From: Flavobacterium psychrophilum
Lineage (GTDB): Bacteria > Bacteroidota > Bacteroidia > Flavobacteriales > Flavobacteriaceae
Direction of reading: 5' to 3'
Assembly: GCA_945860385.1 (NCBI GenBank)
Contig: CAMAQD010000003.1
Location: 1-64,000, forward strand
DNA length: 64,000 bases
The position numbers and the translations under genes were made by a program. Positions 39,529 through 49,736 of this stretch are shown here, in pieces. The notes beneath the pieces were generated by a model, which had not been told where the DNA came from, ran no database searches, and was given only the letters and a program-made list of their open reading frames with translations. Positions within the stretch are counted from its first letter, which is position 1; every line of letters starts with the position of its first letter.

Positions 39529-41763
39529 TTACATCGTATCATGAAATGTTCTGCTGATAACTTCAAGTTGGTGCGCTTTGGACAAACGTACAAAATTCAC
39601 AGCATAACCCGAAACACGAATGGTCAATTGTGGATAGTTTTCAGGGTGATTGTAAGCATCTACCAAAGTTTCTTTGTTTAGGATATTCACATTCAGGTGA
39701 TGTGCATTTCTTCCAAAATAAGCATCTAAAGTAGTAGTCAAATTACTCACTTGTTCTTCTAAATTGTTTCCTAATGATTTTGGAACCATTGTGAAAGTAT
39801 AAGAAATTCCATCCTGAGCATCGTTGTAATTCAATTTACTTACGGAATTCAAAGAAGCAATCGCTCCATTTTCATCTCTACCGTGCATTGGATTTGCACC
39901 TGGAGCAAAAGCCTCTCCTGCTTTACGTCCGTCAGGAGTTGCACCCGTATTTGAACCGTACATCACATTGGAAGTAATGGTCAACAGTGAAAGTGTAGGA
40001 GTTGAATTCTTGTACGTTTTGTGTTTTCTCAACTCATCGATAAAGATTTTAGTCACTTCCTGAGCAATAGTATCTACCCTATCATCATCATTACCAAATT
40101 TTGGAAAATCACCTTCAATTTTAAAATCTGAAGTCAAACCAAATTCGTTTCTAACCGGTGTTACTTTCGCATATTTAATAGCTGAAAGTGAATCGGCAAT
40201 AATCGAAATACCTGCAGCACCATAAGCGATATCAATTTTTGGATTGCTATCAATTAATGACATTTGCGCTCTTTCATAATAATATTTATCGTGCATGTAA
40301 TGAATGATATACATTGATTTTGCATAGACGCGAGCTACTTCGGCCAACGTTTTCTTGAACGATTTCATTACAGTATCATAATCCAAAACTTCATCATCCA
40401 TTTCAGAAATTCCACTTACCACTTGAACCCCTTCGGCTTCTTCTCTACCGCCATTCAAGGACAATAAAAGCGCTTTAGGCAAATTGGCACGAGCCCCAAA
40501 GTGTTGAATTGTTTTTCCAATTTCTTGGTACGAAACACAACAGGCAATTCCGTAATCGTCTGAACCACGATTATCTCTCATCAAATCGTCATTCTCATAT
40601 TGAAGAGATGAAGTATCAATGGAAACTTGTGCACAAAAATCTTTGAAACCTTGTGGCAAACTTTCAGACCAAAGAATAGTCAAGTTGGGTTCTGGTGAAG
40701 CACCTAAATTATAAAGGGTTTGCAAGAAACGGAAAGAAGTTTTAGTTACTTTGGTTCTTCCATCGTGCAATTGACCTCCAATAGCTTCGGTAACCCAAGT
40801 TGGATCTCCACCAAAAATAGCATCGTAAGCTCCCGGACGAAGGTGACGAACCAATCTCAATTTCATTACAAATTGGTCAATATATTCTTGGGCTAGTTCT
40901 TCATCAATAATTCCAGCTTCGATATCGTTTTGAATATAAACATCTAAAAACGAAGAAACATTTCCAAGAGACATCGCTGCTCCATCTTGTTCTTTCACCG
41001 CACTTAAATATCCTAAATAAGTATATTGAACTGCTTCGTGAGCATTGGTTGCTGGTTTAGAAATGTCTATTCCATAAGAAAGTGCCATGGTTTTCATGTC
41101 CGCTAAAGCTTTGATTTGCTCTGCAATTTCTTCACGCAAACGAACTTTAGCATCACTCATTTCACCAGATACTTTTACTTTGTCTGATTTTTTTTCTGCA
41201 ATCAAACGGTCGATACCATAAAGAGCTACTCTTCTGAAATCGCCTATTATTCTTCCTCTTGCATAATTATCTGGTAAACCCGTTAAAACGTGTTTTGATC
41301 TGAAGGTTTTAATTTCACCGTCATAAGCATCAAAAACGGCTTGATTGTGATTTTTGGCATAATTAAAAATATCTACCACTCTATCGGAAACTTTCAAACC
41401 TTTTTCCGCCACAGCCGATTCAACCAATTTGATTCCTCCAAAAGGTTTCATTGATCTTTTTAAAAGTTCGTCGGTTTGAAGTCCAACAATAGTTTCATTT
41501 TCTTTTTGAATATATCCGGGTTCAAATGATGTAATATTTGAAATAACCTCAGTATCAATGGCAAGACAACCATCATTTTCTCTTTCTTTCAAAAGTGATT
41601 CTTTACAAACATCCCAAAGTTGCGTTGTTTTGAAGGACGGGCCTACAAGAAAACTGGCATCACCTTCATACGACTTAAGATTTTGCAATATAAAATCGTG
41701 TACATTAATACTGTCTTTCCAAACTCCTAACTTAAACTCTAAACTTTTTACTAAATTTTCCAT
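39529..41763 (-). CDS. pflB: formate C-acetyltransferase (pyruvate formate-lyase)
   Basis: A 744-residue glycyl radical enzyme that converts pyruvate and CoA to acetyl-CoA and formate. The adjacent active-site cysteines are Cys408-Cys409 in [10 protein letters not shown]. The radical site is Gly719 in RVSGYAVNF, 25 residues from the end. [17 protein letters not shown] and [30 protein letters not shown] are the other hallmark blocks. It is the first gene of the pflB-pflA-OFA operon. The presence of this operon shows that the organism can ferment pyruvate or use it anaerobically, less common in flavobacteria than aerobic respiration. Confidence 0.97.
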   Translation of the reverse strand: MENLVKSLEFKLGVWKDSINVHDFILQNLKSYEGDASFLVGPSFKTTQLWDVCKESLLKERENDGCLAIDTEVISNITSFEPGYIQKENETIVGLQTDELLKRSMKPFGGIKLVESAVAEKGLKVSDRVVDIFNYAKNHNQAVFDAYDGEIKTFRSKHVLTGLPDNYARGRIIGDFRRVALYGIDRLIAEKKSDKVKVSGEMSDAKVRLREEIAEQIKALADMKTMALSYGIDISKPATNAHEAVQYTYLGYLSAVKEQDGAAMSLGNVSSFLDVYIQNDIEAGIIDEELAQEYIDQFVMKLRLVRHLRPGAYDAIFGGDPTWVTEAIGGQLHDGRTKVTKTSFRFLQTLYNLGASPEPNLTILWSESLPQGFKDFCAQVSIDTSSLQYENDDLMRDNRGSDDYGIACCVSYQEIGKTIQHFGARANLPKALLLSLNGGREEAEGVQVVSGISEMDDEVLDYDTVMKSFKKTLAEVARVYAKSMYIIHYMHDKYYYERAQMSLIDSNPKIDIAYGAAGISIIADSLSAIKYAKVTPVRNEFGLTSDFKIEGDFPKFGNDDDRVDTIAQEVTKIFIDELRKHKTYKNSTPTLSLLTITSNVMYGSNTGATPDGRKAGEAFAPGANPMHGRDENGAIASLNSVSKLNYNDAQDGISYTFTMVPKSLGNNLEEQVSNLTTTLDAYFGRNAHHLNVNILNKETLVDAYNHPENYPQLTIRVSGYAVNFVRLSKAHQLEVISRTFHDTM

Positions 41764-42143
41764 TTTTTATATCTCTAAAATTTATCTAAATTCTTTCCTT
41801 TATTTCTATGTTTAAATTTACGAAATATGTAAATAGAATATAGATTTTACGTTTTTTTTAGGAATAGATCAAAGTTTTACCTTATAGAAAACTAATTCAA
41901 TAAATTATCAGTCACATAAATTTATTATCCTAATTTTTTAAAGGATTTTGAAGGAAAATTGTGAAAATTACGATAACGGTATAGCTTTTTTTATTTTTTA
42001 TTTTTGACTCATTTTCTTCTGAAAACGGACTTGAAGACTGAATTTTTATTCAAAAAAATGGAATGAAATTGGTATAAACTGGAACAAAATTCATAGGAGA
42101 ATCGATCCAAAAACAAACTAATTCCGTTAGAAATAGTAAATAA
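41764..42143 (-). promoter_or_regulatory. upstream region of the pfl operon
   Basis: These 380 bases hold no gene. A dyad ATTTAC-N7-GTAAAT lies at 41816-41834, 53 bases before the pflB start, and overlaps TAAATTTA (41813-41820), a -7-like box on both strands. The spacing N7 is not that of FNR sites. No TGAT-N4-ATCA or GTAAC-N4-GTTAC site is seen. The dyad could be the operator or chance in AT-rich DNA. Confidence 0.35.
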
Positions 42144-42180
42144 AAATCCCCTTTCAAAGCAAAACTTCGAAAGGGGATTT
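42144..42180 (-). terminator. terminator of guaC
   Basis: AAATCCCCTTTC (42144-42155) pairs over 12 bp with GAAAGGGGATTT (42169-42180). A T-rich stretch follows on the minus strand. It is 60 bases after the guaC stop. Confidence 0.88.
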
Positions 42181-42239
42181 GATGAATTATTGAACAAATT
42201 GTAAAATAATTTATATTTTGAATTCCGTTTTGTGATTCT

Positions 42240-43280
42240 CTATTTGGTGTAAACCGTATTTTCCTGCTCAGCAACTCTAATAAAAGTCGTTCTTTTAGTC
42301 AATTCTTTCAATCGGGAAGCACCAACATACGTACAAGCACTTCGCAAACCGCCAAGAATGTCTTTCAAAGTAGCTTCAACATCGCCTCTAAAAGGAACTT
42401 GAACTGTTTTTCCTTCGCTTGCTCTGTATTCGGCAACGCCACCAACGTGTTTTTCCATCGCTGTGGTGGAACTCATTCCGTAAAATTGTTTGAATTTTTC
42501 GCCATTGATTTCTATCAATTCACCACCACTTTCGGTATGACCAGCGAGCATTCCGCCCAACATCACAAAATCGGCTCCGGCTCCAAAAGCTTTGGCCACA
42601 TCGCCCGGCGTTTTACAACCACCATCGCTGATGATTTGTCCGCCAAGACCGTGAGCCGCATCAGCACATTCTATAATGGCTGAAAGTTGGGGATAACCCA
42701 CTCCCGTTTTAACCCTGGTAGTACAAACTGAACCAGGTCCAATGCCTACCTTTATCATATCGGCTCCGGCCAATAATAATTCTTCAACCATTTCGCCTGT
42801 CACCACATTTCCGGCAATAATTACTTTATCAGGATATTGCTTGCGGGTTTGTTGCACAAAATTGACAAAATGCTCCGAATAGCCGTTAGCCACATCAATA
42901 CAAATGAATTTCAATTGCGGATTGGCTTCGAAAATATCAGCTATTTTTTTGGAATCGTTTTTTCCTGTTCCGGTACTTATGGCAATGTAGTTATACATTT
43001 CGGGCGCTAGATCACGCAAAAAATCATTCCATTCCTGAACGGAATAATGCTTGTGGATAGCTGTAAAAAGTTTGTCTTCGGCCAAAGCTTTTGCCATTTC
43101 AAAAGTTCCTACTGTATCCATATTGGCAGCCATAATGGGAACTCCAGTCCAAACCGTTGTACTATGCAAAAATTTGAATTCTCTTTCTAAACTGACATGA
43201 GAACGGCTCTTTAATGTGGATCGTTTTGGTCTAATCATTACATCTTTGAACCCCAATTTCATTTCTGTTTCTATTCTCAT
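42240..43280 (-). CDS. guaC: GMP reductase
   Basis: A 346-residue TIM-barrel enzyme of the IMPDH/GMP reductase family that converts GMP to IMP with NADPH. The start [26 protein letters not shown] matches the eukaryotic-type GMP reductase N-terminus. The catalytic loop is [23 protein letters not shown] with the active Cys, followed by [32 protein letters not shown]. No CBS domains interrupt the barrel, which excludes IMP dehydrogenase. It lies 155 bases downstream of glyA on the same strand, separated by a 12-bp dyad. Confidence 0.95.
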   Translation of the reverse strand: MRIETEMKLGFKDVMIRPKRSTLKSRSHVSLEREFKFLHSTTVWTGVPIMAANMDTVGTFEMAKALAEDKLFTAIHKHYSVQEWNDFLRDLAPEMYNYIAISTGTGKNDSKKIADIFEANPQLKFICIDVANGYSEHFVNFVQQTRKQYPDKVIIAGNVVTGEMVEELLLAGADMIKVGIGPGSVCTTRVKTGVGYPQLSAIIECADAAHGLGGQIISDGGCKTPGDVAKAFGAGADFVMLGGMLAGHTESGGELIEINGEKFKQFYGMSSTTAMEKHVGGVAEYRASEGKTVQVPFRGDVEATLKDILGGLRSACTYVGASRLKELTKRTTFIRVAEQENTVYTK

Positions 43281-43368
43281 TTCTTAATTATTTAATTGGT
43301 GTGAATTTCTTTCAAATTTACAAAATAAAGCGGAACAACACTATCTTTTGACAGGCTATAAAACACGA

Positions 43369-43413
43369 ATTTCACTAATTAACACAAAATGAGTTGGTGA
43401 AAATTAGTGAAAT
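43369..43413. repeat. 12-bp dyad of the ATTTCACTAATT type after glyA
   Basis: ATTTCACTAATT (43369-43380) and AATTAGTGAAAT (43402-43413) form a perfect 12-bp hairpin. Similar strings (CACGAATTTCACTAATTAACAC) are frequent between flavobacterial genes, so I take it as a dispersed element that may also act as a terminator for glyA, 23 bases after its stop. Confidence 0.65.
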
Positions 43414-43435
43414 CGTTATTTGAAATAGATACTTC

Positions 43436-44710
43436 TTAGAAAACGAAAATAGCTCTTTCGCTCATCATTTCGTTTACTTCATCGGCAACTGCTTCGATTA
43501 CCGCTTCATTGGTATGATCAGCTATTACTTTATCAATCAAAGCAACGATAGTTTCCATATCTTCTTCAACCAAACCACGAGTGGTGATAGCAGCAGTTCC
43601 AACACGAATTCCAGAAGTCACAAACGGCGATTTATCATCAAAAGGAACCATATTTTTATTTACGGTTATTTCAGCTTTTACTAAAGCATTTTCAGCCTCT
43701 TTACCTGAAATTCCTTTGTTTCTCAAATCAATCAACATCATATGATTGTCGGTTCCACCAGAAATAATATCATACCCTCTTTTCACAAAAGCATCCGCCA
43801 TAGCATTGGCATTTTTTTGCAATTGCAAAGCATATCTAAAAAATTCGTCAGTCAAAGCTTCTCCAAAAGCAACCGCTTTAGCTGCAATAATATGCATCAA
43901 AGGACCACCTTGATTTCCTGGGAAAACAGCTAAATCCAATAAAGATGACATCATTCTGATTTCGCCTTTTGGAGTAGTTAAACCCATTTTGTTTGGAAAA
44001 TCTTTTCCCATCAAAATCAAACCACCTCTAGGACCACGCAAGGTTTTGTGTGTTGTAGTGGTAACAATATGGCAATGAGGTAAAGGATCATTCATCAAAC
44101 CTTTTGCAATTAGACCCGCAGGATGCGAAATATCAGCTAATAAAATAGCACCAACAGAATCAGCAATTACTCTGAAACGCTCAAAATCCATATCACGAGA
44201 GTAAGCCGAAGCGCCTGCTATGATTAATTTTGGTTGTTCTATGGTAGCAATTTCTTGAATTTTATCATAATCCAAACGTCCTGTTTCCTTATCAACACCA
44301 TAAAATGAAGGTGTGTACAAACGTCCGGAGAAATTCACTGGCGAACCGTGAGTTAAATGCCCTCCGTGAGACAAATCGAAACCTAAAATTTTATCTCCAG
44401 GTTGAATACAAGCATGATAAACTGCCGTATTGGCTTGTGAACCCGAGTGCGGTTGAACGTTAGCATATTCTGCACCAAATAATTCTTTAGCTCTATCAAT
44501 GGCAATCTGCTCGATAACATCCACCACTTCGCAACCTCCATAATATCTTTTGCCCGGATATCCTTCGGCATATTTATTAGTTAAAACAGAACCAGCTGCT
44601 TCCATTACTTCGTCACTTACAAAATTCTCTGAAGCGATAAGCTCTAATCCATGAATTTGTCTGTCTTGTTCCTCTAAAATAAGGTCAAAAATTTGTTTGT
44701 CGCGTTGCAT
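43436..44710 (-). CDS. glyA: serine hydroxymethyltransferase
   Basis: A 424-residue PLP enzyme (serine + tetrahydrofolate to glycine + 5,10-methylene-THF). Motifs are QVHG-type [31 protein letters not shown] and the PLP-lysine segment [16 protein letters not shown]. The frame is open upstream to an ATG at 44746, but I use ATG 44710 ([11 protein letters not shown]) because that gives the family's normal N-terminus and because the -7 element TATTTTTG (44743-44736) would lie inside the longer reading frame. Divergent from fumarylacetoacetase. Confidence 0.96.
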   Translation of the reverse strand: MQRDKQIFDLILEEQDRQIHGLELIASENFVSDEVMEAAGSVLTNKYAEGYPGKRYYGGCEVVDVIEQIAIDRAKELFGAEYANVQPHSGSQANTAVYHACIQPGDKILGFDLSHGGHLTHGSPVNFSGRLYTPSFYGVDKETGRLDYDKIQEIATIEQPKLIIAGASAYSRDMDFERFRVIADSVGAILLADISHPAGLIAKGLMNDPLPHCHIVTTTTHKTLRGPRGGLILMGKDFPNKMGLTTPKGEIRMMSSLLDLAVFPGNQGGPLMHIIAAKAVAFGEALTDEFFRYALQLQKNANAMADAFVKRGYDIISGGTDNHMMLIDLRNKGISGKEAENALVKAEITVNKNMVPFDDKSPFVTSGIRVGTAAITTRGLVEEDMETIVALIDKVIADHTNEAVIEAVADEVNEMMSERAIFVF

Positions 44711-44735
44711 TTCTTTTATTTTAGTTAATTTGTCG

Positions 44736-44743
44736 CAAAAATA
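44736..44743 (-). promoter_or_regulatory. -7 element of glyA
   Basis: On the minus strand TATTTTTG matches TAnnTTTG exactly, 26 bases before the glyA ATG. No matching TTG is found at the -33 position. Confidence 0.5.
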
Positions 44744-44753
44744 CAAAAATTCG

Positions 44754-44784
44754 TTTGGTAAATAGTAAGATTATAATATATTTG
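44754..44784 (+). promoter_or_regulatory. consensus promoter of fumarylacetoacetase
   Basis: TTTG (44754-44757), 19 nt, TATATTTG (44777-44784): an exact match to the Bacteroidota promoter. The ATG is 34 bases downstream. The glyA -7 lies just to the left, so this is a compact divergent promoter pair. Confidence 0.7.
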
Positions 44785-44818
44785 ATGAGTAATTCTTAAC
44801 AATATAATTAACAATTTT

Positions 44819-46102
44819 ATGCCAATACCAGCCAATAATACGAACAGAAAATCTTGGATAGAAGTCCCTGAAAACAGTGATTTTCCTATTCAAAACATTC
44901 CATTTGGCGTTTTTATTACAAAGGATGACGTAATTACCATTGGAACCAGAATAGGTGACTGTGCCATTGATATGGGCGCTTTACAGCAATTAAATTATTT
45001 TGAAGGAATCGAATTGACCGACGATATGTTCATGCAAGATACCTTGAATGATTTTATATCAGACGGAAAAAAAACTTGGCGTTTGGTAAGAAATCGCTTG
45101 GCAGAATTGTTTGACGAAACCAATCCAAAACTCAGAGACAACAAAGAACATATTGAAATTGTAATTTTTGATGTAAAGGACATCGAAATGCAATTGCCAG
45201 TACTAATTGGTGATTATACTGATTTCTTTTCCAATAAAGAGCATGCACTCAATGTAGGTAAAATATATCGTGATCCAGATCATTTATTGTCGCCCAACTG
45301 GCTTCATATTCCAGTGGCGTATCACGGACGAAGTTCCTCGATTATTCCATCGGGAATTCCGGTTCACAGACCAATGGGACAGACCTTGCCAAATGGTGAA
45401 AAAACACCTGTTTTTGGCCCTTCCAGATTAGTAGATTTCGAACTAGAAACCGCTTTTATCACTACCGATGTTAATGTTATGGGCGAAAATATCCCAATAC
45501 ATGAAGCAGAAGATTATATTTTTGGAATGGTTTTATTGAATGATTGGAGTGCGCGCGATATTCAAAAATGGGAATACGAACCATTAGGACCATTCTTATC
45601 CAAGAACTTTGCTACCTCAATTTCACCTTGGATTATTACTTTAGATGCCTTGGAACCCTTCAGAACCAAAGGTCCAAAACAAGATCCGTCACCGCTTCCC
45701 TATTTGCAACAAAAAGGCAAAAATAATTTCGACATTAATTTAGAAGTGGCCATTCAGCCTGAAAATTCCAATCCAACGGTTGTATCACGATCGAATGTCA
45801 AAAACATGTATTGGTCAATGAATCAGCAATTAACTCATCATACTTCGAACGGTTGTCGAGTTAATTCTGGTGATATGATGGGTTCCGGCACCATTTCTGG
45901 GCCAAATCCAGAGAGTTTTGGCTCTATGTTAGAATTAACTTTAGGAGGAAAAACACCGATAAAATTGAACGATGGTTCGGAACGCCGATTTATAAATGAC
46001 GGAGACACCGTAATTATGAAAGGTTTTAGTAAAAACAATGGAGTCCGAATTGGTTTTGGTGAAGTTTCCACTAAATTACTGCCACCTTATGTCAGGAAAT
46101 AA
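44819..46102 (+). CDS. fahA: fumarylacetoacetase
   Basis: A 427-residue hydrolase for the last step of tyrosine/phenylalanine catabolism (fumarylacetoacetate to fumarate and acetoacetate). The small N-terminal domain (residues 1-110) is followed by the FAH catalytic domain with YTDFFSNKEHALNVG, PVAYHGRSSSIIPSG, the metal ligands in DFELETAFI and LLNDWSARDIQKWEY, and the final GDMMGSGTISGP. Length and order match the full-length enzyme. Alone in its transcript, with a terminator at 46124. Confidence 0.96.
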   Translation: MPIPANNTNRKSWIEVPENSDFPIQNIPFGVFITKDDVITIGTRIGDCAIDMGALQQLNYFEGIELTDDMFMQDTLNDFISDGKKTWRLVRNRLAELFDETNPKLRDNKEHIEIVIFDVKDIEMQLPVLIGDYTDFFSNKEHALNVGKIYRDPDHLLSPNWLHIPVAYHGRSSSIIPSGIPVHRPMGQTLPNGEKTPVFGPSRLVDFELETAFITTDVNVMGENIPIHEAEDYIFGMVLLNDWSARDIQKWEYEPLGPFLSKNFATSISPWIITLDALEPFRTKGPKQDPSPLPYLQQKGKNNFDINLEVAIQPENSNPTVVSRSNVKNMYWSMNQQLTHHTSNGCRVNSGDMMGSGTISGPNPESFGSMLELTLGGKTPIKLNDGSERRFINDGDTVIMKGFSKNNGVRIGFGEVSTKLLPPYVRK

Positions 46103-46123
46103 AATATTTTTGAATCTCAATTT

Positions 46124-46157
46124 AATCCGACATTTTATAAGTGTCGGATTTTTTTGG
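46124..46157 (+). terminator. terminator of fumarylacetoacetase
   Basis: AATCCGACA (46124-46132) and TGTCGGATT (46142-46150) form a perfect 9-bp stem, followed by TTTTTT, 21 bases after the stop codon. Confidence 0.92.
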
Positions 46158-46248
46158 CATTATTATTGGCAATAAAAATAACAGGAAAAAGTCTTAGAAA
46201 ACGACTGTGATAATTCAAAATTTAGGTAAATTCGTAAAAAATAGTAAC

Positions 46249-47430
46249 ATGAAAAAACTTTACTTTATATTCGCTTTTTTGATGCTAACCTCCTGTGGTG
46301 TAAAACAAACTCAAAATTTATTGAGTTCTGGTAATTATGACGAAGCCATCAATAACTCCATTTCGGGTTTACGCTCCAATAAAGACAAAAAAGGCAATCA
46401 AGATTATGTTTATTTGCTTGAAGAAGGTTTCGCAAAAGCCAAAGAACGTGATTTGAATACCATCAATCTATTGGAAAAGGAGAACAATCCAGCCAACTTC
46501 GAAAAAATATACAACACCTATATAACATTAAACGAACGTCAGGAAAAAATCAAGCCTTTACTTCCGCTAAAGCTTTTGAATGAAGGCAGAAACGCCATAT
46601 TCCCTTTCGAAAATTACAATGACCCGATTGTTGAAAGCAAAAATAATTTGTCCGGTTATTTATATGCCAATGCCAAATCTTTATTGTCTACTACCGATAA
46701 AATGAATTTTCGCAAAGCATTCGACGATTTAACTTATTTGAACAAAATCACTCCCGGTTATAAAAATGTTTTCGATTTGCTGAATGAAGCTCAGTATAAA
46801 GGAACCGACTTTGTAAGCGTTTATACAAAAAACGAAACCAATATGATTATTCCAGTTCGTTTGCAAAATGAATTACTGGATTTTAACACCTATGGATTGA
46901 ATTCTAAATGGACAGAATTTCACGGCAGCAAACAAAAAGGAATTAATTATGATTACGAAATGCTAATTAGTTTTAGAGAAATACTCATTTCACCTGAACA
47001 AATAAAAGAAAAAGAATTTATCAAGGAAAAACAAATAATAGATGGGCAAAAAAAACTATTGGACGTCAATGGAAAAGAAGTCTTAGACACTACAGGAAAA
47101 GTTGTAATGGTTGATAATCTCCGAAATGTAACGGTTCGAATATTTGAATCAAGACAATTAAAATCTTGCCAAATTCAAGCAAAAGTAGATTATATTGACA
47201 TGAATAATCGTCAATTAATACAGTCGTTTCCTTTGACTAGCGAGTTTGTTTTCGAAAATATTTATTCCACTTACAAAGGCGACAGACGTGCTACAGAAAC
47301 TAATTATTATTCCTATTTTGACAAAAGAGCCATTCCTTTTCCAAGTAATGAGCAAATGGTTTATGATACAGGCGAAGATTTAAAAAATAAATTAAAAAAT
47401 CTTATCCTCCGAAATTCATTTAGGAACTAA
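46249..47430 (+). CDS. lipoprotein of unknown function with an N-terminal repeat-like helical region
   Basis: A 393-residue lipoprotein. ATG 46249 gives the clean signal MKKLYFIFAFLMLTSCGVKQT with lipid Cys16; an ATG-like extension 14 codons upstream adds a charged sequence before the signal and is rejected. After the Cys, LLSSGNYDEAINNSISGL resembles a TPR-type helix pair. The middle is helical, and the second half contains beta-rich segments with NVTVRIFESRQLKSC. No motif identifies a function. It stands alone between the fahA terminator and the arginine cluster. Confidence 0.75.
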   Translation: MKKLYFIFAFLMLTSCGVKQTQNLLSSGNYDEAINNSISGLRSNKDKKGNQDYVYLLEEGFAKAKERDLNTINLLEKENNPANFEKIYNTYITLNERQEKIKPLLPLKLLNEGRNAIFPFENYNDPIVESKNNLSGYLYANAKSLLSTTDKMNFRKAFDDLTYLNKITPGYKNVFDLLNEAQYKGTDFVSVYTKNETNMIIPVRLQNELLDFNTYGLNSKWTEFHGSKQKGINYDYEMLISFREILISPEQIKEKEFIKEKQIIDGQKKLLDVNGKEVLDTTGKVVMVDNLRNVTVRIFESRQLKSCQIQAKVDYIDMNNRQLIQSFPLTSEFVFENIYSTYKGDRRATETNYYSYFDKRAIPFPSNEQMVYDTGEDLKNKLKNLILRNSFRN

Positions 47431-47525
47431 GGGTTGCTTACTTTCTAATAAGTATGTTTATACAAATCACACAATTAATCTCAAATTTGTTGTAAAAAAA
47501 ACTTAGTGTTCAAAGAAATTATTCG

Positions 47526-47533
47526 TAAATTTG
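47526..47533 (+). promoter_or_regulatory. -7 element ahead of the 28-codon ORF
   Basis: TAAATTTG matches TAnnTTTG exactly. A start site 6-7 nt downstream falls on or next to the ATG at 47539, so a transcript from here would be leaderless. Confidence 0.5.
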
Positions 47534-47538
47534 CACCA

Positions 47539-47625
47539 ATGAAAAAAACAAGTTTACATATAACTACTTTGTCTCGGACAAACAGATCTACGACTTCTCC
47601 CGAAGTACGGATGCTATCACTATAG
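47539..47625 (+). CDS. possible 28-residue leader peptide before the arginine cluster
   Basis: A 28-codon ORF (MKKTSLHITTLSRTNRSTTS, then PEVRMLSL) immediately after an exact -7 box, followed by about 210 non-coding bases and then the GNAT and argG genes. It has three Arg codons (CGG at 13 and 24, AGA at 16), six Thr and five Ser. CGG is rare in these genes, so two in 28 codons is notable. The mRNA past it can form ACTTC/GAAGT and a CGG-AAAC/GTTT-CCG pairing. A role in arginine-dependent attenuation is speculative; the ORF could also be a random frame in a leader. Confidence 0.35.
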   Translation: MKKTSLHITTLSRTNRSTTSPEVRMLSL

Positions 47626-47765
47626 TTTCCGAAAAAGTATTTCATCGTTTTATCCATTTTTCATTTCTCCTATTTTGAAATTACATTCTTTATCTTTTGG
47701 ATTTTTTAATCCACAAAACAGTATCATTTTTTGCATTACAACCTATACTTTTATTTATGGTATGA

Positions 47766-47779
47766 TGTACATTTGTACA
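47766..47779 (+). promoter_or_regulatory. TGTACA-TT-TGTACA dyad with an embedded -7 box
   Basis: A perfect 14-nt dyad made of two TGTACA hexamers around TT. It contains TACATTTG (47768-47775), an exact TAnnTTTG match, so a protein bound here would occlude the promoter of the arginine cluster, 56 bases before the GNAT ATG. No -33 TTG at normal spacing is seen. Confidence 0.5.
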
Positions 47780-47834
47780 ACTTTTTTAGCACCTATAAAT
47801 TTTTATTTATTTAACCTAAACTTCAACTCTTAAA

Positions 47835-48464
47835 ATGAGAATATCTATAGTTATAGCCCAAGAAGAACATTATAAATATGCGCAAAAAATATGCGACACT
47901 ATAGAAACTTCGGCTTTATTACGAGGTACTGGAATTGCTAAACGAACGCCAGACTACATCAAAAAAAAGATACATAACGGAGATGCTGTTATTGCTTTGG
48001 ACAAAAATGGTGTTTTTGCTGGTTTTTGTTATATCGAAAGTTGGCAACACGGCAAGTTCGTAGCTCACTCCGGTTTAATTGTTCATCCTGATTTCAGAAA
48101 TCAAGGTTTGGCCAAGAAAATAAAAACCTTTGTTTTCAATTATTCCTTAAAAAAATATCCTGGAGCCAAAGTTTTTGGAATCACGACCGGTTTGGCTGTT
48201 ATGAAAATCAATTCGGATTTAGGTTACAAACCGGTTCCATTCTCTGAATTAACAAATGATCCCAGTTTTTGGAAAGGCTGTCAAACCTGTGCCAATTATG
48301 AAATTTTGAAAAGCAAAGACAATAAAATGTGCTTGTGTACCGGAATGTTGTATGACCCAACAGAAAAACAAAAAGATCCGCCCAAACATCCGTTCAACGT
48401 ACGGATTTGGAACCGATTAAAAGAAATTAAAGCAGCTCTCTTCTTAGAGAATAAAGAAAAATAA
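47835..48464 (+). CDS. GNAT acyltransferase, probable first enzyme of arginine synthesis
   Basis: A 209-residue GNAT-fold acyltransferase. The CoA-binding loop is VHPDFRNQGLAKKI (residues about 83-96). The C-terminal part has four cysteines in the arrangement C149-x2-C152 and C166-x-C168, suggesting a metal site or structural zinc. Flavobacteria and Bacteroides lack a classical argA; a GNAT protein at the head of argG-argC-argD is the expected glutamate N-acyltransferase (acetyl or, given the carbamoyltransferase below, succinyl). The assignment rests on position and fold. It is 61 bases from argG. Confidence 0.8.
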   Translation: MRISIVIAQEEHYKYAQKICDTIETSALLRGTGIAKRTPDYIKKKIHNGDAVIALDKNGVFAGFCYIESWQHGKFVAHSGLIVHPDFRNQGLAKKIKTFVFNYSLKKYPGAKVFGITTGLAVMKINSDLGYKPVPFSELTNDPSFWKGCQTCANYEILKSKDNKMCLCTGMLYDPTEKQKDPPKHPFNVRIWNRLKEIKAALFLENKEK

Positions 48465-48525
48465 ACAATATACAGTTCAAATAGAATGAAATCGGAGAGT
48501 TACAAACTCCACAAAAACAAACAAG

Positions 48526-49719
48526 ATGAAAAAAGTAGTATTAGCATATAGTGGCGGATTAGACACATCGTATTGTCTAAAATATTTAAAAAACGAACAA
48601 GGATACGAAGTTCACACCGTATTAATCAACACCGGTGGTTTTGATGATGCTGAATTAAAAGCCATCGAAGAAAGAGCCTACGAATTAGGAAGCGCCAAAC
48701 ACGTAAACCTGTCAATTTTAGACAAATATTATGAAAAAGCAATCAAATATTTAGTTTTTGGAAATGTATTAAAAAATAATACCTACCCTTTATCAGTAAG
48801 TGCGGAACGTGTTTTCCAAGCAATTGAAGCTATAAAATATGCCAAATCTGTTGGAGCAAATGCCATCGCTCACGGAAGTACTGGTGCTGGAAACGACCAA
48901 ATCCGTTTTGATTTAATTTTCCAAACTATCGCTCCAGAAATTGAAATCATCACTCCTATTCGTGACTTGAAATTGTCTCGTCAGGAAGAAGTAGATTATT
49001 TAGCTAAAAATGGCGTTCATTATTCTTGGGAAAAAGCACAATATTCTATCAACAAAGGACTTTGGGGAACAAGTATTGGAGGAAAAGAAACCTTAAATGC
49101 AAAATTACCACTTCCTAACGAAGCCTATCCTTCTCAATTGACCAAAGAAGGAGAAGAAAAAGTAACTTTAGAATTTCTTAAAGGAGAGTTAGTAGCGGTG
49201 AATGGTAAAAAAGACAAACCTTCCAATAATATTGTAGTGCTGGAAAAATTGGCAAATGCTTACGCTATTGGTAGAGACATTCACGTGGGTGATACTATTA
49301 TTGGAATCAAAGGAAGAGTAGGTTTTGAAGCCGCTGCACCATTAATCATCATCAAAGCGCACCATTTATTGGAGAAACACACGCTTGGAAAATGGCAACA
49401 ATACTGGAAAGAGCAACTGGGAAACTGGTACGGAATGTTGTTTCACGAAGGTCAATTTCTGGATCCTGTAATGAGAAACATCGAAACTTTCTTGGAAGAC
49501 ACACAAAAAACCGTAAATGGAACAGTAACCGTTTCTTTGAAACCCTACCACTTTTCATTAGACGGAATTGAATCGGATAATGATTTGATGAATACCGGTT
49601 TTGGACAATACGGAGAAATGAACAACGCTTGGACATCGGATGATGCCAAAGGGTTTATCAAAATCTTAGGAAACGCCCAAAACATATTTTCATCTGTAAA
49701 TAATGAAACCTACGAGTAA
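48526..49719 (+). CDS. argG: argininosuccinate synthase
   Basis: A 397-residue enzyme joining citrulline and aspartate with ATP. The PP-loop is KVVLAYSGGLDTSYCLKYL (residues 3-21); HGSTGAGNDQIRFD (about 116-129) and TPIRDL are further hallmarks. The second gene of the cluster. The length is typical of the bacterial type found in Bacteroidota. The gap to argC holds a 57-base hairpin repeat. Confidence 0.97.
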   Translation: MKKVVLAYSGGLDTSYCLKYLKNEQGYEVHTVLINTGGFDDAELKAIEERAYELGSAKHVNLSILDKYYEKAIKYLVFGNVLKNNTYPLSVSAERVFQAIEAIKYAKSVGANAIAHGSTGAGNDQIRFDLIFQTIAPEIEIITPIRDLKLSRQEEVDYLAKNGVHYSWEKAQYSINKGLWGTSIGGKETLNAKLPLPNEAYPSQLTKEGEEKVTLEFLKGELVAVNGKKDKPSNNIVVLEKLANAYAIGRDIHVGDTIIGIKGRVGFEAAAPLIIIKAHHLLEKHTLGKWQQYWKEQLGNWYGMLFHEGQFLDPVMRNIETFLEDTQKTVNGTVTVSLKPYHFSLDGIESDNDLMNTGFGQYGEMNNAWTSDDAKGFIKILGNAQNIFSSVNNETYE

Positions 49720-49736
49720 TTAATTATTTCTTTTCA

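Noticed and set aside
41816..41834. FNR site upstream of pflB
   Set aside because: The dyad has a 7-nt spacer (ATTTAC-N7-GTAAAT), not 4, and lies on top of the -7-like box. I keep it as an unassigned dyad only.
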